The notes: a model not told the origin generated them from the letters alone. A stretch of DNA of 38,700 nt from Verrucomicrobiota bacterium (GCA_013285645.1 JABDHJ010000021.1:3198-41897); one strand, 5' to 3'. Counted from the stretch's first letter, positions 1 to 8,826 are shown. Translations and numbers: made by a program.

Positions 1-1
1 C

Positions 2-1054
2 GCGCTCGGTCTGGCAACGCCGATGTCGATCATGGTCGGCGTGGGACGTGGCGCGCAACTGGGCGTGCTGGTCAAGGATGCTGAGGCGCTCGAGAGGCTT
101 GAGAAGATCGATACCGTTGCCATCGACAAGACCGGCACATTGACCGAGGGCAAGCCCACGTTGACTCACGTGGCGACGTCGCCCGGCATGGCGGAAAACG
201 ATCTCCTTCGTCTCGCTGCGTCGGTTGAATCATCCAGCGAACATCCGCTGGCTGCGGCCATCGTGGTCGGCGCGCATCTGCGGAATATAAAACCTGTCGC
301 CGTGGAAGGATTTGCATCGATCACAGGACAGGGCGTGAGTGGTCGCGTGGAAGGACGTCAGGTCACCGTCGGTCGCACCGATGCCAGCGTTCCCGAGGCG
401 TTGGCGACGCAGGCAGCGGTCTTGCGGAAGGAAGGACACATGGTCTTCTTCGTCAGCGTGGATGGCACGGTGGCGGGGCTGTTGGCCGTGACCGATCCGA
501 TCAAATCGACCACGCCCACCGCCATCGCCGCGCTGCACGGATTGGGAATCAAGATCGTCATGTTGACGGGAGATCACGCCGAGACTGCGCAACGAGTCGC
601 AGACAAACTCGGCATCGACCAGGTGGAAGCCGGAGTCACACCGGAGAAAAAGCGGGACGTGATTTTAAAACTCAAGGAGAGCGGCGCACAGGTTGCGATG
701 GCGGGTGATGGGGTCAACGATTCCCCGGCGCTGGCTGCGGCAGATGTGGGCATCGCCATGGGCACCGGCACGGATGTCGCCATGGAAAGCGCGGGCGTCA
801 CCCTGGTCAAGGGCGACCTGGGGGGCTTGGTCCGCGCCATCAAATTGAGCCGTGCGACGATGAAAAACATCTGGCTCAACCTGTTCTTCGCTTTCATTTA
901 CAACGGCGTAGGCATTCCCGTGGCGGCTGGAGTTTTCTATCCGATCTTTGGATGGACGCTCAGCCCGATGTTCGCCAGCGCCGCCATGGCGCTGAGCAGC
1001 GTCTCCGTCATCGCGAATAGTTTGCGGTTGCGACATGCGGCGGTAGAGACCTGA
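2..1054 (+). CDS. copA: Copper-translocating P1B-type ATPase, C-terminal part (5' end outside window)
   Basis: Pumps Cu(I) across the inner membrane using ATP. The reading frame is open from base 2, so the N-terminal metal-binding domains and first helices lie upstream of the window. The first visible residues, ALGLATPMS, are what follows the intramembrane CPC motif of CopA-type pumps, although the CPC itself is cut off. The phosphorylation motif DKTGTLTEGKP (Asp at about visible residue 42), the nucleotide-binding SEHPLA motif, TGD and the hinge GDGVNDSPAL are all intact. Two membrane segments close the protein. Family assignment is secure. Copper rather than another soft metal is inferred from the CopA-like ALGLATPMS flank. 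Confidence 0.93.
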   Translation, partial: ALGLATPMSIMVGVGRGAQLGVLVKDAEALERLEKIDTVAIDKTGTLTEGKPTLTHVATSPGMAENDLLRLAASVESSSEHPLAAAIVVGAHLRNIKPVAVEGFASITGQGVSGRVEGRQVTVGRTDASVPEALATQAAVLRKEGHMVFFVSVDGTVAGLLAVTDPIKSTTPTAIAALHGLGIKIVMLTGDHAETAQRVADKLGIDQVEAGVTPEKKRDVILKLKESGAQVAMAGDGVNDSPALAAADVGIAMGTGTDVAMESAGVTLVKGDLGGLVRAIKLSRATMKNIWLNLFFAFIYNGVGIPVAAGVFYPIFGWTLSPMFASAAMALSSVSVIANSLRLRHAAVET

Positions 1055-1057
1055 AAT

Positions 1058-1079
1058 GGGTCAGGCCGGAGGCTGACCC
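1058..1079 (+). terminator. Hairpin after copA, possible terminator
   Basis: GGGTCAG and CTGACCC form a perfect 7-bp stem that starts three bases after the ATPase stop codon. No T-run follows, so it is not a canonical intrinsic terminator. It may end or stabilise the transcript. Confidence 0.45.
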
Positions 1080-1144
1080 TCCAACGAGGGCTTGCCCAAC
1101 GGGGAAGACACGCCCTAACTTTCGACCTTTGACCTCACCGCGCC

Positions 1145-3163
1145 ATGCATCACGCTGATTTGCTTCACGACCTTGCGATTGTCATGCTCATAGCGGGCGT
1201 GACGACGATCCTGTGTCATCGCTTCAAGCAACCGGTGGCGCTCGGCTACATCCTGGCCGGCTTGATCATTGGTCCCTACACCCCGCCGTTTGAGCTGGTG
1301 CAGAACGAGGAATCGATCAAGACGCTGGGCGAGATGGGCGTGGTGCTGCTGATGTTCTCGCTGGGTTTGGAATTCAGCCTGCGCAAATTGACCAAGGTGG
1401 GAATGGCGGCGTTCGTCGCGGCGCTGTTGGAAATCATCATGATGATGTGGCTGGGCTACGAAATGGGGCGGATCTTTGGCTGGAACGTGATGGACAGTGT
1501 TTTCCTCGGCGCGATGCTGTCGATTTCCTCGACGACGATCATCGTCAAGGCATTGGCAGAGCTGGGCAAAACCAAGGAACCGTTTGCGGAGATTATTTTT
1601 GGCATCCTGGTGATCGAGGACATGCTGGCGATCATCCTGCTGGCGCTGTTGTCGGGGTTCGCACAAAGCGGAACGGTGAGCGTGGGCATGGTCGGTTGGG
1701 AGGTGGGAAAGTTGGCGGTGTTCTTCGTCGTGATTCTGATCCCGGGATTTATCGGCGTGCCCCGGCTGTTCGATTACATTTCAAAATTCAAGAGCGACGA
1801 GATGCTGCTGATTGCCTCGCTGGGGCTTTGTTTTGGAATCGCCCTGGTCGCGACGATCCTGGGCTATTCGGTGGCGCTGGGCGCTTTTTTGATCGGGGCG
1901 GTGATCGCCGAATCGCGGCAGCTGCACAAAATTGAGGGATTGATTGCGCCGGTGCGGGACATGTTCAGCGCCATCTTTTTCGTGACGATCGGCATGTTGA
2001 TCGTGCCCCACATGCTCTGGGAATATTTCTGGCCGATCCTGATCCTGTCGCTTCTGGTAATTATTGGGAAAGTGCTCACCTGCAGTTTTGGCGCGTTCAT
2101 CGGTGGCAAGAACCTGCACACTTCACTCTGCGTGGGGATGGGCCTGGCCCAGATTGGCGAGTTCTCGTTCATCATCGCAACGCTGGGAGTGACGCTGAAA
2201 GTGACGAGTGAATTTCTTTATCCGATCGCGGTGGCGGTGTCGGTGATCACGACGTTGGTCACGCCGTACCTGATCCGGGGAACCGATCCCATCGTCGGTT
2301 ATCTCGATCGTTCGCTACCCCGACCGATGCTGCAGGCGTTGTCGGTTTACACGACGTGGATTGGTTCGCTGGGAAAAGGCACGCCGAGTCCCCATGTCTT
2401 GCTGGTCCGGCGGATGGGCTGGCAATTGCTGATCAATGTATTGTTAACGGTGGGTGTTTTCGCTTTTTTTGCCTGGATCGCAAACCTGCCCAACACGATC
2501 CTCCCGAAACCGATTCGATCCGACGTGGTTATGGATATTTTGTCGTGGCTGGGGGCGGTTCTTTTCACCTCACCCATTTATCTCGCGAGCGCCCGGAAAA
2601 TTCAGGCGATGAGCACGCTGATCGCGGAAATCTGCGTGCCGGTGGCGAGCGGGCGCGGAGGGTCAGCGCGAATGGTCATTGGACAGGTATTTGTTCTCGC
2701 CTCGTTTGCGGTCATGACCTTTTTGACGATCCTGCTCAGCACGGCGATTCTGGGTTCGTTTATGGCCATGGTGCCGCTGCTGCTGCTGGTCACGCTGGTG
2801 GCGTTCCTTTTTCGCAGCATGTTGATCCGTATCTACAGCCGTGCGGAAATGGCTCTGGTTGAAACGCTGGCCGAACTTCCCCGTCTGGCGGCGGATGAAC
2901 CCAAGGTCCTGCCGGATCTTCTTCGCGAGGCGGAACTGGAAACCATTGAAATCCAACCTGGCTCCACTTTCGTCGAACAAAAGCTGCGGGAAATTCCCCT
3001 ACGGATGCAAACCGGGACGAGTATCGTGGCCATTGAGCGCGCCGGCCAGCGCATCATCAATCCCAACTCGGACGAAGTTCTATTGCCGGGAGATCGTGTG
3101 CTCCTCCTCGGCCACGCGGACCAATTACCCGGCGCGCGCGATCTGCTCGCCACCATCAAATGA
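1145..3163 (+). CDS. CPA2-family monovalent cation:proton antiporter with C-terminal TrkA-C domain
   Basis: Predicted inner-membrane K+/H+ or Na+/H+ exchanger of the KefB/YbaL type. Residues of about 10-380 form the Na_H_Exchanger domain, with typical stretches such as GYILAGLIIGP and SLGLEFSLRKL. Four further hydrophobic segments follow at about 430-580, then a TrkA-C (RCK-C) ligand-binding domain at about 590-670 ending in GDRVLLLG. The TrkA-N nucleotide-binding domain of KefB/KefC is absent, so control by glutathione adducts or NAD is unlikely. RCK-C domains bind small ligands, including c-di-AMP in some families, which is relevant because a c-di-AMP-type riboswitch lies at 14.1 kb. The ion specificity cannot be read from the sequence. 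The stop overlaps the next start by 4 bases, indicating co-transcription. Confidence 0.88.
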   Translation: MHHADLLHDLAIVMLIAGVTTILCHRFKQPVALGYILAGLIIGPYTPPFELVQNEESIKTLGEMGVVLLMFSLGLEFSLRKLTKVGMAAFVAALLEIIMMMWLGYEMGRIFGWNVMDSVFLGAMLSISSTTIIVKALAELGKTKEPFAEIIFGILVIEDMLAIILLALLSGFAQSGTVSVGMVGWEVGKLAVFFVVILIPGFIGVPRLFDYISKFKSDEMLLIASLGLCFGIALVATILGYSVALGAFLIGAVIAESRQLHKIEGLIAPVRDMFSAIFFVTIGMLIVPHMLWEYFWPILILSLLVIIGKVLTCSFGAFIGGKNLHTSLCVGMGLAQIGEFSFIIATLGVTLKVTSEFLYPIAVAVSVITTLVTPYLIRGTDPIVGYLDRSLPRPMLQALSVYTTWIGSLGKGTPSPHVLLVRRMGWQLLINVLLTVGVFAFFAWIANLPNTILPKPIRSDVVMDILSWLGAVLFTSPIYLASARKIQAMSTLIAEICVPVASGRGGSARMVIGQVFVLASFAVMTFLTILLSTAILGSFMAMVPLLLLVTLVAFLFRSMLIRIYSRAEMALVETLAELPRLAADEPKVLPDLLREAELETIEIQPGSTFVEQKLREIPLRMQTGTSIVAIERAGQRIINPNSDEVLLPGDRVLLLGHADQLPGARDLLATIK

Positions 3164-4281
3164 AGTTTTTTCTCCGGCTCGTTTTCTTTTTGGTTCTGGG
3201 ACATGCTCCCGCCATGGCTGACGAACAATTCTATATCGGCACGATGACGGATCACTCGACCAGTAAGGGCATTTACCTGGGCAGCCTTGACGCTGGTACC
3301 GGAAAACTTGGAACGCTTCATCTCGCCATCGATGTGAAGAACCCCAATTTTCTGGCGCTTTCTCCCGACCGCAAATTTCTCTACGCGGCGATCAGCACAT
3401 CGAACGGCAGTGCAGTCGATGCGTTCGCGGTCCAGCCGGGCGGACCGCTGGTCCTGCTGAACGAGCGTCCGTCAGGCGGAGAAGGAGCGTGCCATGTGGC
3501 CGTGGACGCAACCGGTCGCAATGTTTTCGTCGCGAATTATAGCGCTGGTGACATCGCCTGCTTCCAAACCAAGCCAGACGGCTCGTTGGATACCCGGACG
3601 GCATTCATGACCTTCACCGGCTCCGGCCCCGATCCCAGTCGCCAAAAAAAGCCTTATGCGCATTCGGTCTATACTGATCCGGAGAATAAATTTCTTTATT
3701 CGTGCGATCTCGGCAGCGACAGCGTCTGGACATTCAAATTCGATTCCGCCCACGGAACGTTGACGCCGAACGATCCGCCCGCCGCCAAGGTTCCGCCCGG
3801 CAGCGGCCCGCGTCACCTGGCTTTTCATCCGAACGGGAAGTTCGTCTACGTGGCGAACGAAATGGGCCATACGATCGATGTCTTTGCCCGCGATGCCGCG
3901 ACAGGGCACCTCACCTCGATACAGGTTGTCGATACGCTGTCCCCGGGCACATCGGAAGAAGGCGTAACCGTGGCGGAAGTGGTCTGTCATCCTTCGGCCA
4001 AATGGCTTTACGTCTCCAATCGAGGCTGCGAGACGATCTCCCAATTCTCGATTGGAACCGATGGCAAGCTGACGATGGTTGAGAGCGTGCCATCCGTGGT
4101 TAATTTTCCACGCAGTTTTGCGATCGATCCCTCCGGGAAATGGCTCATTGCGGCAGGGCAGAAGGACAATCGCATCGCGGTCCTTAAGATTGATCCAACC
4201 ACCGGGAATCTAACGACGACGGACCAGTCCGCCGAGGTGGGGACTCCCGTTTGCGTGCTATTCGTATCACCTCTGCGGTAG
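3160..4281 (+). CDS. Secreted lactonase-family seven-bladed beta-propeller (6-phosphogluconolactonase-like)
   Basis: Member of the lactonase (Pgl/YbhE) family, whose best-known member hydrolyses 6-phosphogluconolactone. A signal peptide is evident: a basic start, the hydrophobic run LRLVFFLVLG, and a likely cleavage after APAMA. The mature protein opens with the blade-1 signature FYIGT and carries the repeated blade motifs LALSPDRKFLYAA, HVAVDATGRNVFVAN and HLAFHPNGKFVYVAN. Export argues against a role in the cytoplasmic pentose phosphate pathway. An extracytoplasmic sugar-lactone substrate, or a binding role, is more likely. ATGA overlap with the antiporter gene couples the two. The length of 373 residues is normal for the family. 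Confidence 0.85.
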   Translation: MKFFLRLVFFLVLGHAPAMADEQFYIGTMTDHSTSKGIYLGSLDAGTGKLGTLHLAIDVKNPNFLALSPDRKFLYAAISTSNGSAVDAFAVQPGGPLVLLNERPSGGEGACHVAVDATGRNVFVANYSAGDIACFQTKPDGSLDTRTAFMTFTGSGPDPSRQKKPYAHSVYTDPENKFLYSCDLGSDSVWTFKFDSAHGTLTPNDPPAAKVPPGSGPRHLAFHPNGKFVYVANEMGHTIDVFARDAATGHLTSIQVVDTLSPGTSEEGVTVAEVVCHPSAKWLYVSNRGCETISQFSIGTDGKLTMVESVPSVVNFPRSFAIDPSGKWLIAAGQKDNRIAVLKIDPTTGNLTTTDQSAEVGTPVCVLFVSPLR

Positions 4282-4376
4282 CCGCCGCAGGCTCGGCGGC
4301 GGTGCCTTCCTCCGAGGTAGCCGTCACACCTCGCGTAGCCGCGCTCGTGAGAGCGTGGTTCCCCTCCGAGGTAGCC
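4278..4376 (+). repeat. Cluster of GTAG-type palindromic (REP-like) repeats
   Basis: Four GTAG tetranucleotides (4278, 4317, 4335, 4371) occur here, at least two directly followed by a GC-rich hairpin. After the first, GCCGCCG (4281-4287) pairs with CGGCGGC (4294-4300). After the third, CCGCGCTC pairs with GAGCGTGG with one G-T wobble around a GTGA loop. The 13-mer CTCCGAGGTAGCC is repeated at 4310 and 4364. A GTAG box 5' of a palindrome is the hallmark of REP elements mobilised by REP-associated tyrosine transposases. Similar units occur at 16220 and 26031-26134. Confidence 0.75.
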
Positions 4377-4513
4377 AGCATGGAAACATTACAACTTCCC
4401 CACATTGCAGACTCTTCCCCAAATTGAGATTGTTTCTTTCCGTAGGTCTCTTATATCAAGCGAACACCTTTCGCGCGCGCGCTGCGGATAAAACAAACCG
4501 GCATCCACTTTCT

Positions 4514-5632
4514 ATGGCTAAAAAATCATCTTCCCTTCCACTTGGCGTCGGCGTCATCGGTTGCGGAAATATCAGCAACGCTTACTTCACCCACGGAAAA
4601 CCACTCAACGAGTACATCAAGTTTGTCTCCTGCGCCGATATCGATATTGCGCGTGCCAAGGCGAAAGCCGCCGAACACGGCCTGGGCAAGGGCTACTCCG
4701 TGAAGGAACTGCTCGCTGATCCTGAGGTCGACATCGTGCTTAACCTGACCATTCCCGCGGCGCACGCGGAGGTGAATCTCCAGGCATTGAAAGCAGGCAA
4801 GCACGCCTACTGCGAAAAGCCGTTCGCATTTAATTACAAGGAAGGTCTCAAGACCTTGAAGGAAGCGCACAAACGGAAACTGCGCCTGGGTTGCGCGCCG
4901 GACACGGTTCTCGGCGGCGGCATCCAGACCTGTCGCAAGTTGATCGATGACGGCGCAATCGGAAAGCCGATCGCGGCCATGGCGAATATGCTGAGCCATG
5001 GGCCCGAAGCCTGGCACCCGAGCCCCGATTTCTTTTATCAGCCGGGCGCAGGCCCTCTTTTCGACATGGGCCCCTATTACCTGAGCTCACTGGTGACGAT
5101 GCTCGGGCCGGTGAAAAGCGTGTCAGCCATAACGACAGCCAGCTTCAAGGAACGAGTGATTGGCAGCCAGCCTTTCGCGGGCAAGAAAATCAAGGTCAAC
5201 ACGCCAACCCATGACAGTGGCGTGCTGGAGTTTGCCGGTGGCGCGGTGGCCACGGTGACGATGAGCTTCGACATCTGGGCGCATCAAGCCCCCCGTTTGG
5301 AAATTTACGGCACAGAAGGTTCCATCCAGTGTCCCGATCCGAACAATTTCAACGGCGACGTTCTGCTCTGGACCACAAAGTCGCAGTCTTGGGAGAAAAT
5401 CCTGCTGACCCATAGCGGCGACACCGGTCGCGCCCTCGGCCTGGCTGACATGGCCCACGCAATTCAGACCAAGCGTCCACATCGGGCCAGCGGGGAACTC
5501 GGCCTGCACATTGTTGAGGTGATGGAGTCGTTCCATGCCTCGTCGAAGGCGGGGCGGAAAATCGCCATCAAATCCAAAATTCGTCAGCCCGAGGCGATGC
5601 CAGCCGGACTGGCCCTCGGAAAACTAATCTAA
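4514..5632 (+). CDS. Gfo/Idh/MocA family NAD(P)-dependent oxidoreductase
   Basis: Oxidoreductase of 372 residues acting on sugars or sugar derivatives. The Rossmann fold begins at once, with GVGVIGCGNIS at residues 11-21. The family motif CEKPF gives the conserved Lys at about residue 102. The C-terminal half is the GFO_IDH_MocA_C alpha/beta domain, with GPYYLS as a typical dimer-interface stretch. I chose ATG 4514 because translation upstream of it (from 4355) runs through the palindromic repeat and is not protein-like. No signal peptide is visible. A ThuA-like gene follows after 21 bases, a pairing common in sugar-catabolic loci. Substrate unknown. Confidence 0.9.
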   Translation: MAKKSSSLPLGVGVIGCGNISNAYFTHGKPLNEYIKFVSCADIDIARAKAKAAEHGLGKGYSVKELLADPEVDIVLNLTIPAAHAEVNLQALKAGKHAYCEKPFAFNYKEGLKTLKEAHKRKLRLGCAPDTVLGGGIQTCRKLIDDGAIGKPIAAMANMLSHGPEAWHPSPDFFYQPGAGPLFDMGPYYLSSLVTMLGPVKSVSAITTASFKERVIGSQPFAGKKIKVNTPTHDSGVLEFAGGAVATVTMSFDIWAHQAPRLEIYGTEGSIQCPDPNNFNGDVLLWTTKSQSWEKILLTHSGDTGRALGLADMAHAIQTKRPHRASGELGLHIVEVMESFHASSKAGRKIAIKSKIRQPEAMPAGLALGKLI

Positions 5633-5653
5633 GTCTGATCATCAAAGGCACCC

Positions 5654-6301
5654 ATGTCTAAAAAAGCACTGATCGTTTATGGAGGCTGGCCGGGCCACGC
5701 GCCCAAGGAAACAGCAACACTGATTGCAGGCGACCTGACCGGCGCGGGCTTTGAGGTCGAACTATCTGACACGCTCGACTCGTTTCTCGATGAGGCGCGG
5801 TTGAAGACATTCGATTTGATCGTGCCTCATTGGACGATGGGACAACTCACAGGAGAACAGGAGAAGGCGCTCATCGACACGATCGCCAGTGGCGTGGGAT
5901 TGGGTGGAATTCACGGCGGGATGGGCGATGCGTTTCGCGGCCAGACGAACTATCAATTTATGACGGGCGGCCAATTTGTGTCGCATCCCGATAATCACAA
6001 GGATCACGAGATAAACTTCGCCAAGACATCGGATCCAATCGTGGCGGGGCTGAAGGATTTCACGATCCACTCCGAGCAATATTACATGCACGTCGATCCG
6101 TCCAATGAGGTGTTGGCGACGACAACTTTCCAGACCACCAGCGCGCCGTGGGTCAACGGAACGGTCATGCCAGTCGCTTGGAAACGGAAATTTGGCGAAG
6201 GCCGAGTTTTTTATCAGTCAGTCGGACACTCGACGAAGGAACTGGAGATTTATCAGGTTCGCGAGATGACTCGGCGCGGATTGATTTGGGCGGCCCGATA
6301 G
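5654..6301 (+). CDS. ThuA-like domain protein
   Basis: A 215-residue protein made almost entirely of the ThuA domain, a glutamine-amidotransferase-like fold found in trehalose-utilisation and many polysaccharide loci. Visible features are the N-terminal strand ALIVYGGWPGH, the loop GGIHGGMGD, the GGQFVSHP stretch and the C-terminal GRVFYQSVGHS. No signal peptide is present. AAAGG sits seven bases before the ATG. It follows the Gfo/Idh/MocA gene directly and is probably in its operon. The domain identification is firm; the reaction is not known for most members. Confidence 0.88.
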   Translation: MSKKALIVYGGWPGHAPKETATLIAGDLTGAGFEVELSDTLDSFLDEARLKTFDLIVPHWTMGQLTGEQEKALIDTIASGVGLGGIHGGMGDAFRGQTNYQFMTGGQFVSHPDNHKDHEINFAKTSDPIVAGLKDFTIHSEQYYMHVDPSNEVLATTTFQTTSAPWVNGTVMPVAWKRKFGEGRVFYQSVGHSTKELEIYQVREMTRRGLIWAAR

Positions 6302-6304
6302 AAC

Positions 6305-6487
6305 TTACAGCGTGTAGCCAGGGACCTCGACAAGCCGGAAGCCTTGTTTCCGCAGCAAGGCGCACGCTTCCGCAGCTTCCGGATAAAGCTGAAATTCCTC
6401 AAGCGTTTGCGGAGGATAAGGCCTTCCATCGCGGACGACAGGCGCATTGAGCACGCCGTCGCGATCCAAAAAAACGGCGCGGTTCAT
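6305..6487 (-). pseudogene. Truncated HAD-IIIA phosphatase (GmhB / histidinol-phosphatase type), N-terminal remnant
   Basis: This 60-codon frame starts with FLDRDGVLN, HAD motif I of D,D-heptose 1,7-bisphosphate phosphatases, with both catalytic Asp residues. It continues with the family's conserved stretch through LYPEAAEACALLRKQGF. Full-length members have about 180 residues and continue at this point with a VVVTNQ motif. Here the protein reads FRLVEVPGYTL and stops, three bases from the end of the convergent ThuA-like gene. Motifs II-IV and the Zn loop are missing, so catalysis is not expected. It is most likely the residue of a deletion or rearrangement that joined its 5' part to unrelated sequence. 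Confidence 0.7.
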
Positions 6488-6698
6488 GGCTTACTCGCCT
6501 GCTTCCAGGAGGTGTTGGTCAATGGGATTCATAAAGCATGACCGGGCCTTTGCCCTAAAAAGATGCGTACCGTCCATGATTAAATCAAAGCAGCTTCCAC
6601 TCTAAAGTCGAGGTTGCTCCAGTGGATATGCGAATACTGGAGCGTCGGCGAGCTCCTTCATCTACGCGAGAAATGCGGAAATCGGGACCCATCGAAAT

Positions 6699-6718
6699 AT
6701 AGTTTGACATCATACTAT
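6699..6718 (+). promoter_or_regulatory. Imperfect palindrome, candidate MarR operator with embedded -35-like TTGACA
   Basis: ATAGTTTGACATCATACTAT matches its own reverse complement at 16 of 20 positions and ends 19 bases before the marR-type start codon. The hexamer TTGACA (6704-6709) lies inside it, and a weak -10-like AATGAT follows at 6726-6731. This arrangement fits autorepression by a MarR dimer. Confidence 0.55.
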
Positions 6719-6737
6719 TTGACGCAATGATAGTCGC

Positions 6738-7232
6738 ATGGAACGCAAGCCCGAATCTCACGACCTCCTCGTCGCCCTTCTCCTCGTGCAAAGTTTTATG
6801 GAACGCCGCAGCGAAGCCTTCTTTCAGCCTCACGGCCTGACCGCCGCGCAATTCAACATCCTCAATCTCCTGTCCGACGGCAAAATGGACCAGGCCGCAT
6901 TGGTCGAACTGCTCCTCGTCGGCAAATCGAGCATCTCAATCGTGCTCAATCGCATGGTCCGCGACGACCTCGTCAAACGTGAGGAACATCCCAAGGACCG
7001 CCGCCAGGTCGTGCTCGTCCTCACAACCAAAGGCCGCTCCCTCTGGCGTAAAATTTCTCCAAAATACAAAGCCGGAGTGGAAAAAATCTTTGGGGTACTC
7101 CCTCATTCACGCCGTCAGCCATTCCTAAATGACTTAAAGACACTTCACGACGCCTTCCTTACCGAAGGGGGAATCACCGAGCTTGGCAATCGCTGGCATT
7201 CCCTGTTTCCCGGGATGAAAGGCATTTCGTGA
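6738..7232 (+). CDS. MarR-family winged-helix transcriptional regulator
   Basis: DNA-binding dimeric regulator of 164 residues, normal MarR length. Helices at both ends form the dimer interface. The winged helix-turn-helix covers about residues 35-100: the Ala/Gln/Phe-rich LTAAQFNILNLL helix, the recognition helix around KSSISIVLNRMVRDDLV, and the wing with the family signature DRRQVVLVLTTKG. A palindrome just upstream is a candidate autoregulatory site. The next gene starts on a GTG overlapping this stop codon, so the regulator probably controls a short operon with the two hydrolases downstream. The inducer is unknown. Confidence 0.92.
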   Translation: MERKPESHDLLVALLLVQSFMERRSEAFFQPHGLTAAQFNILNLLSDGKMDQAALVELLLVGKSSISIVLNRMVRDDLVKREEHPKDRRQVVLVLTTKGRSLWRKISPKYKAGVEKIFGVLPHSRRQPFLNDLKTLHDAFLTEGGITELGNRWHSLFPGMKGIS

Positions 7233-7918
7233 AGGGCTTTCTTCCAGTAACTCGCAGCGGTCAACTCCGTTTGCTTGCATTGATTTTCGTCTTCGCGCTC
7301 CTCGGCTATTTCAATCGCGCCCAATGCTCCTTCCTCATTTCCCGCGCCCCGGCCCTCGTCTATTATTTCCGCTATTCCCCCCAGGAGGGTGATGTTGTTT
7401 TTCAATCATTACCCCATGGAGATTTGGTCGATGCCATTGAGGGAATCACTCATTCGCCTTATTCCCATTGCGGCGTAGTGCTGCGCAACGACAAGAATCA
7501 ATGGGTGGTCATCGAGTCGATCTTCAGCGTCCACGAAACTCCCCTCCTTCTCTGGGAGTTCCGCGGTCGCGGAGCAGATTTTACCGCTTACCGGCTTGAT
7601 CCAAAATATTCTCCGCTCATTCCTGATTTCAAAAAACAACTGCTTTCCTACCTGGGGCGTCCCTACGACTTCGACTACGACATGACCAACGATCAAGCCG
7701 TCTACTGCTCCGACCTCGTCTACCTGACTTTCGACAAAACCTCCGGTGAAAAGATGGGCAAGCTCGAGAAATTAGGCGACCTGGACTGGAAGCCTTTCGA
7801 GCCTTTCATCAAATCCGAACAGCAAGGCGCGTTACCGCTAAACCGGATCATGATCACCCCTGCCTCCTTGGCCCGCGCCCCACAACTCCACGAAGTTTAT
7901 CGCACCGGATTCTATTAA
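7229..7918 (+). CDS. YiiX/YebB-like permuted NlpC/P60 cysteine hydrolase, membrane-anchored
   Basis: Belongs to the YaeF/YiiX group, a circularly permuted papain-like fold of the NlpC/P60 superfamily, whose members act on amide or lipid-ester bonds. One hydrophobic segment (about residues 12-27) anchors or exports the protein. The permuted catalytic pair is visible: His80 in SPYSHCGVV near the N-terminus and Cys160 in YCSDLVY later, with a Glu at about 96 (VIES). The start is a GTG whose GTGA overlaps the MarR stop codon; no ATG gives a better start. The MarR neighbour and the hydrolase behind it suggest an envelope-lipid or peptidoglycan task, but the substrate is not evident. Confidence 0.78.
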   Translation: MKGFLPVTRSGQLRLLALIFVFALLGYFNRAQCSFLISRAPALVYYFRYSPQEGDVVFQSLPHGDLVDAIEGITHSPYSHCGVVLRNDKNQWVVIESIFSVHETPLLLWEFRGRGADFTAYRLDPKYSPLIPDFKKQLLSYLGRPYDFDYDMTNDQAVYCSDLVYLTFDKTSGEKMGKLEKLGDLDWKPFEPFIKSEQQGALPLNRIMITPASLARAPQLHEVYRTGFY

Positions 7919-7919
7919 A

Positions 7920-8789
7920 ATGAATACAAAGGTGCGTTTCATTGCAAAGGCACTGGGTCTCACGATCCTCTGCTTTATCGTAAGCTCCTCGTTAGCCGTA
8001 AACTTTCTGATCGGGCCTATGCCAAGCAAAGTATTGTGGCCAACAGAATTGGCTTACTCACCGGAGAATGTGACTTTTTCGGCTACGGACGGAGTCAAAC
8101 TTAAAGGCTGGTTTTTACCTCAATCCAATTCTACTAAAGCTGTTGTCCTCCTACACGGAGTTCGCGCCAATCGTGACTCGATGTTGCCACGCGCTGAGTG
8201 GTTACGCTCACTTGGCTATAATGTCTTTCTCTATGACGCGCGCGGTTGCGGGGAAAGTGAAAAAGTGGTGCGTTCCTTTGGCTATTATGAAACCCGCGAT
8301 TTATTGGGAGCCTTGCTTTGGATGCAAGGACGGGGAATGACTAATATAGCTTGTGTTGGCTGCTCCCAAGGTGCAGCTACGGTTTTATTAGCCTCAGGCC
8401 AATTGCCAGCCTGCGTTAGCGCCGTTGTGGCGGAGGCACCTTATGCCACTTTACGGGCCACGACCGATGATCATTTTCGGCAGCATACAGGATTGCCAAG
8501 CAGCTACTTCGGCATGTTGGTCGTTCCTATTGCAGAATGGAAACTCGGGTTCAAAATGGACAATGTTTCGCCGCTACACGAAATTCCCAAGTTAAAAGCC
8601 CCCCTGTTTTTGATCGGAGGAACAGCGGATATTCTCGCTCCGGTTGTTGACCTCCAAAAACTCTATATAGCCGATTCAAGCGAGAAGACATCATGGCTAA
8701 TCGAGCATGCCGGTCACGCTGACTTCTTTTCCTATGCAGAGAATCAGTATAAACAACAAGTAGGCGATTTTCTCGGCAAGCATTTATGA
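7920..8789 (+). CDS. Membrane-anchored alpha/beta hydrolase
   Basis: Serine hydrolase of 289 residues with an N-terminal hydrophobic anchor (about 10-30). The oxyanion stretch VVLLHGVRANRDS is followed by the nucleophile elbow GCSQGA (Ser149), Asp237 in GGTADILAP and His266 in HAGHADFF, so the triad is complete. The arrangement resembles the YqkD/BEM46-like 'alpha/beta hydrolase' group, usually esterases or peptidases of unknown substrate. It starts one base after the preceding stop codon. By eye this gene is richer in A+T, and uses more A/T-ending codons, than its neighbours on both sides, which may indicate separate acquisition. Confidence 0.85.
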   Translation: MNTKVRFIAKALGLTILCFIVSSSLAVNFLIGPMPSKVLWPTELAYSPENVTFSATDGVKLKGWFLPQSNSTKAVVLLHGVRANRDSMLPRAEWLRSLGYNVFLYDARGCGESEKVVRSFGYYETRDLLGALLWMQGRGMTNIACVGCSQGAATVLLASGQLPACVSAVVAEAPYATLRATTDDHFRQHTGLPSSYFGMLVVPIAEWKLGFKMDNVSPLHEIPKLKAPLFLIGGTADILAPVVDLQKLYIADSSEKTSWLIEHAGHADFFSYAENQYKQQVGDFLGKHL

Positions 8790-8826
8790 CCTCGGCGTCA
8801 ATCTAGTGGAACGCAATCCCTAAATC

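Noticed and set aside
4355..4513. N-terminal extension of the Gfo/Idh/MocA protein
   Set aside because: It is translation of the end of the REP cluster and spacer; the fold begins just after ATG 4514.
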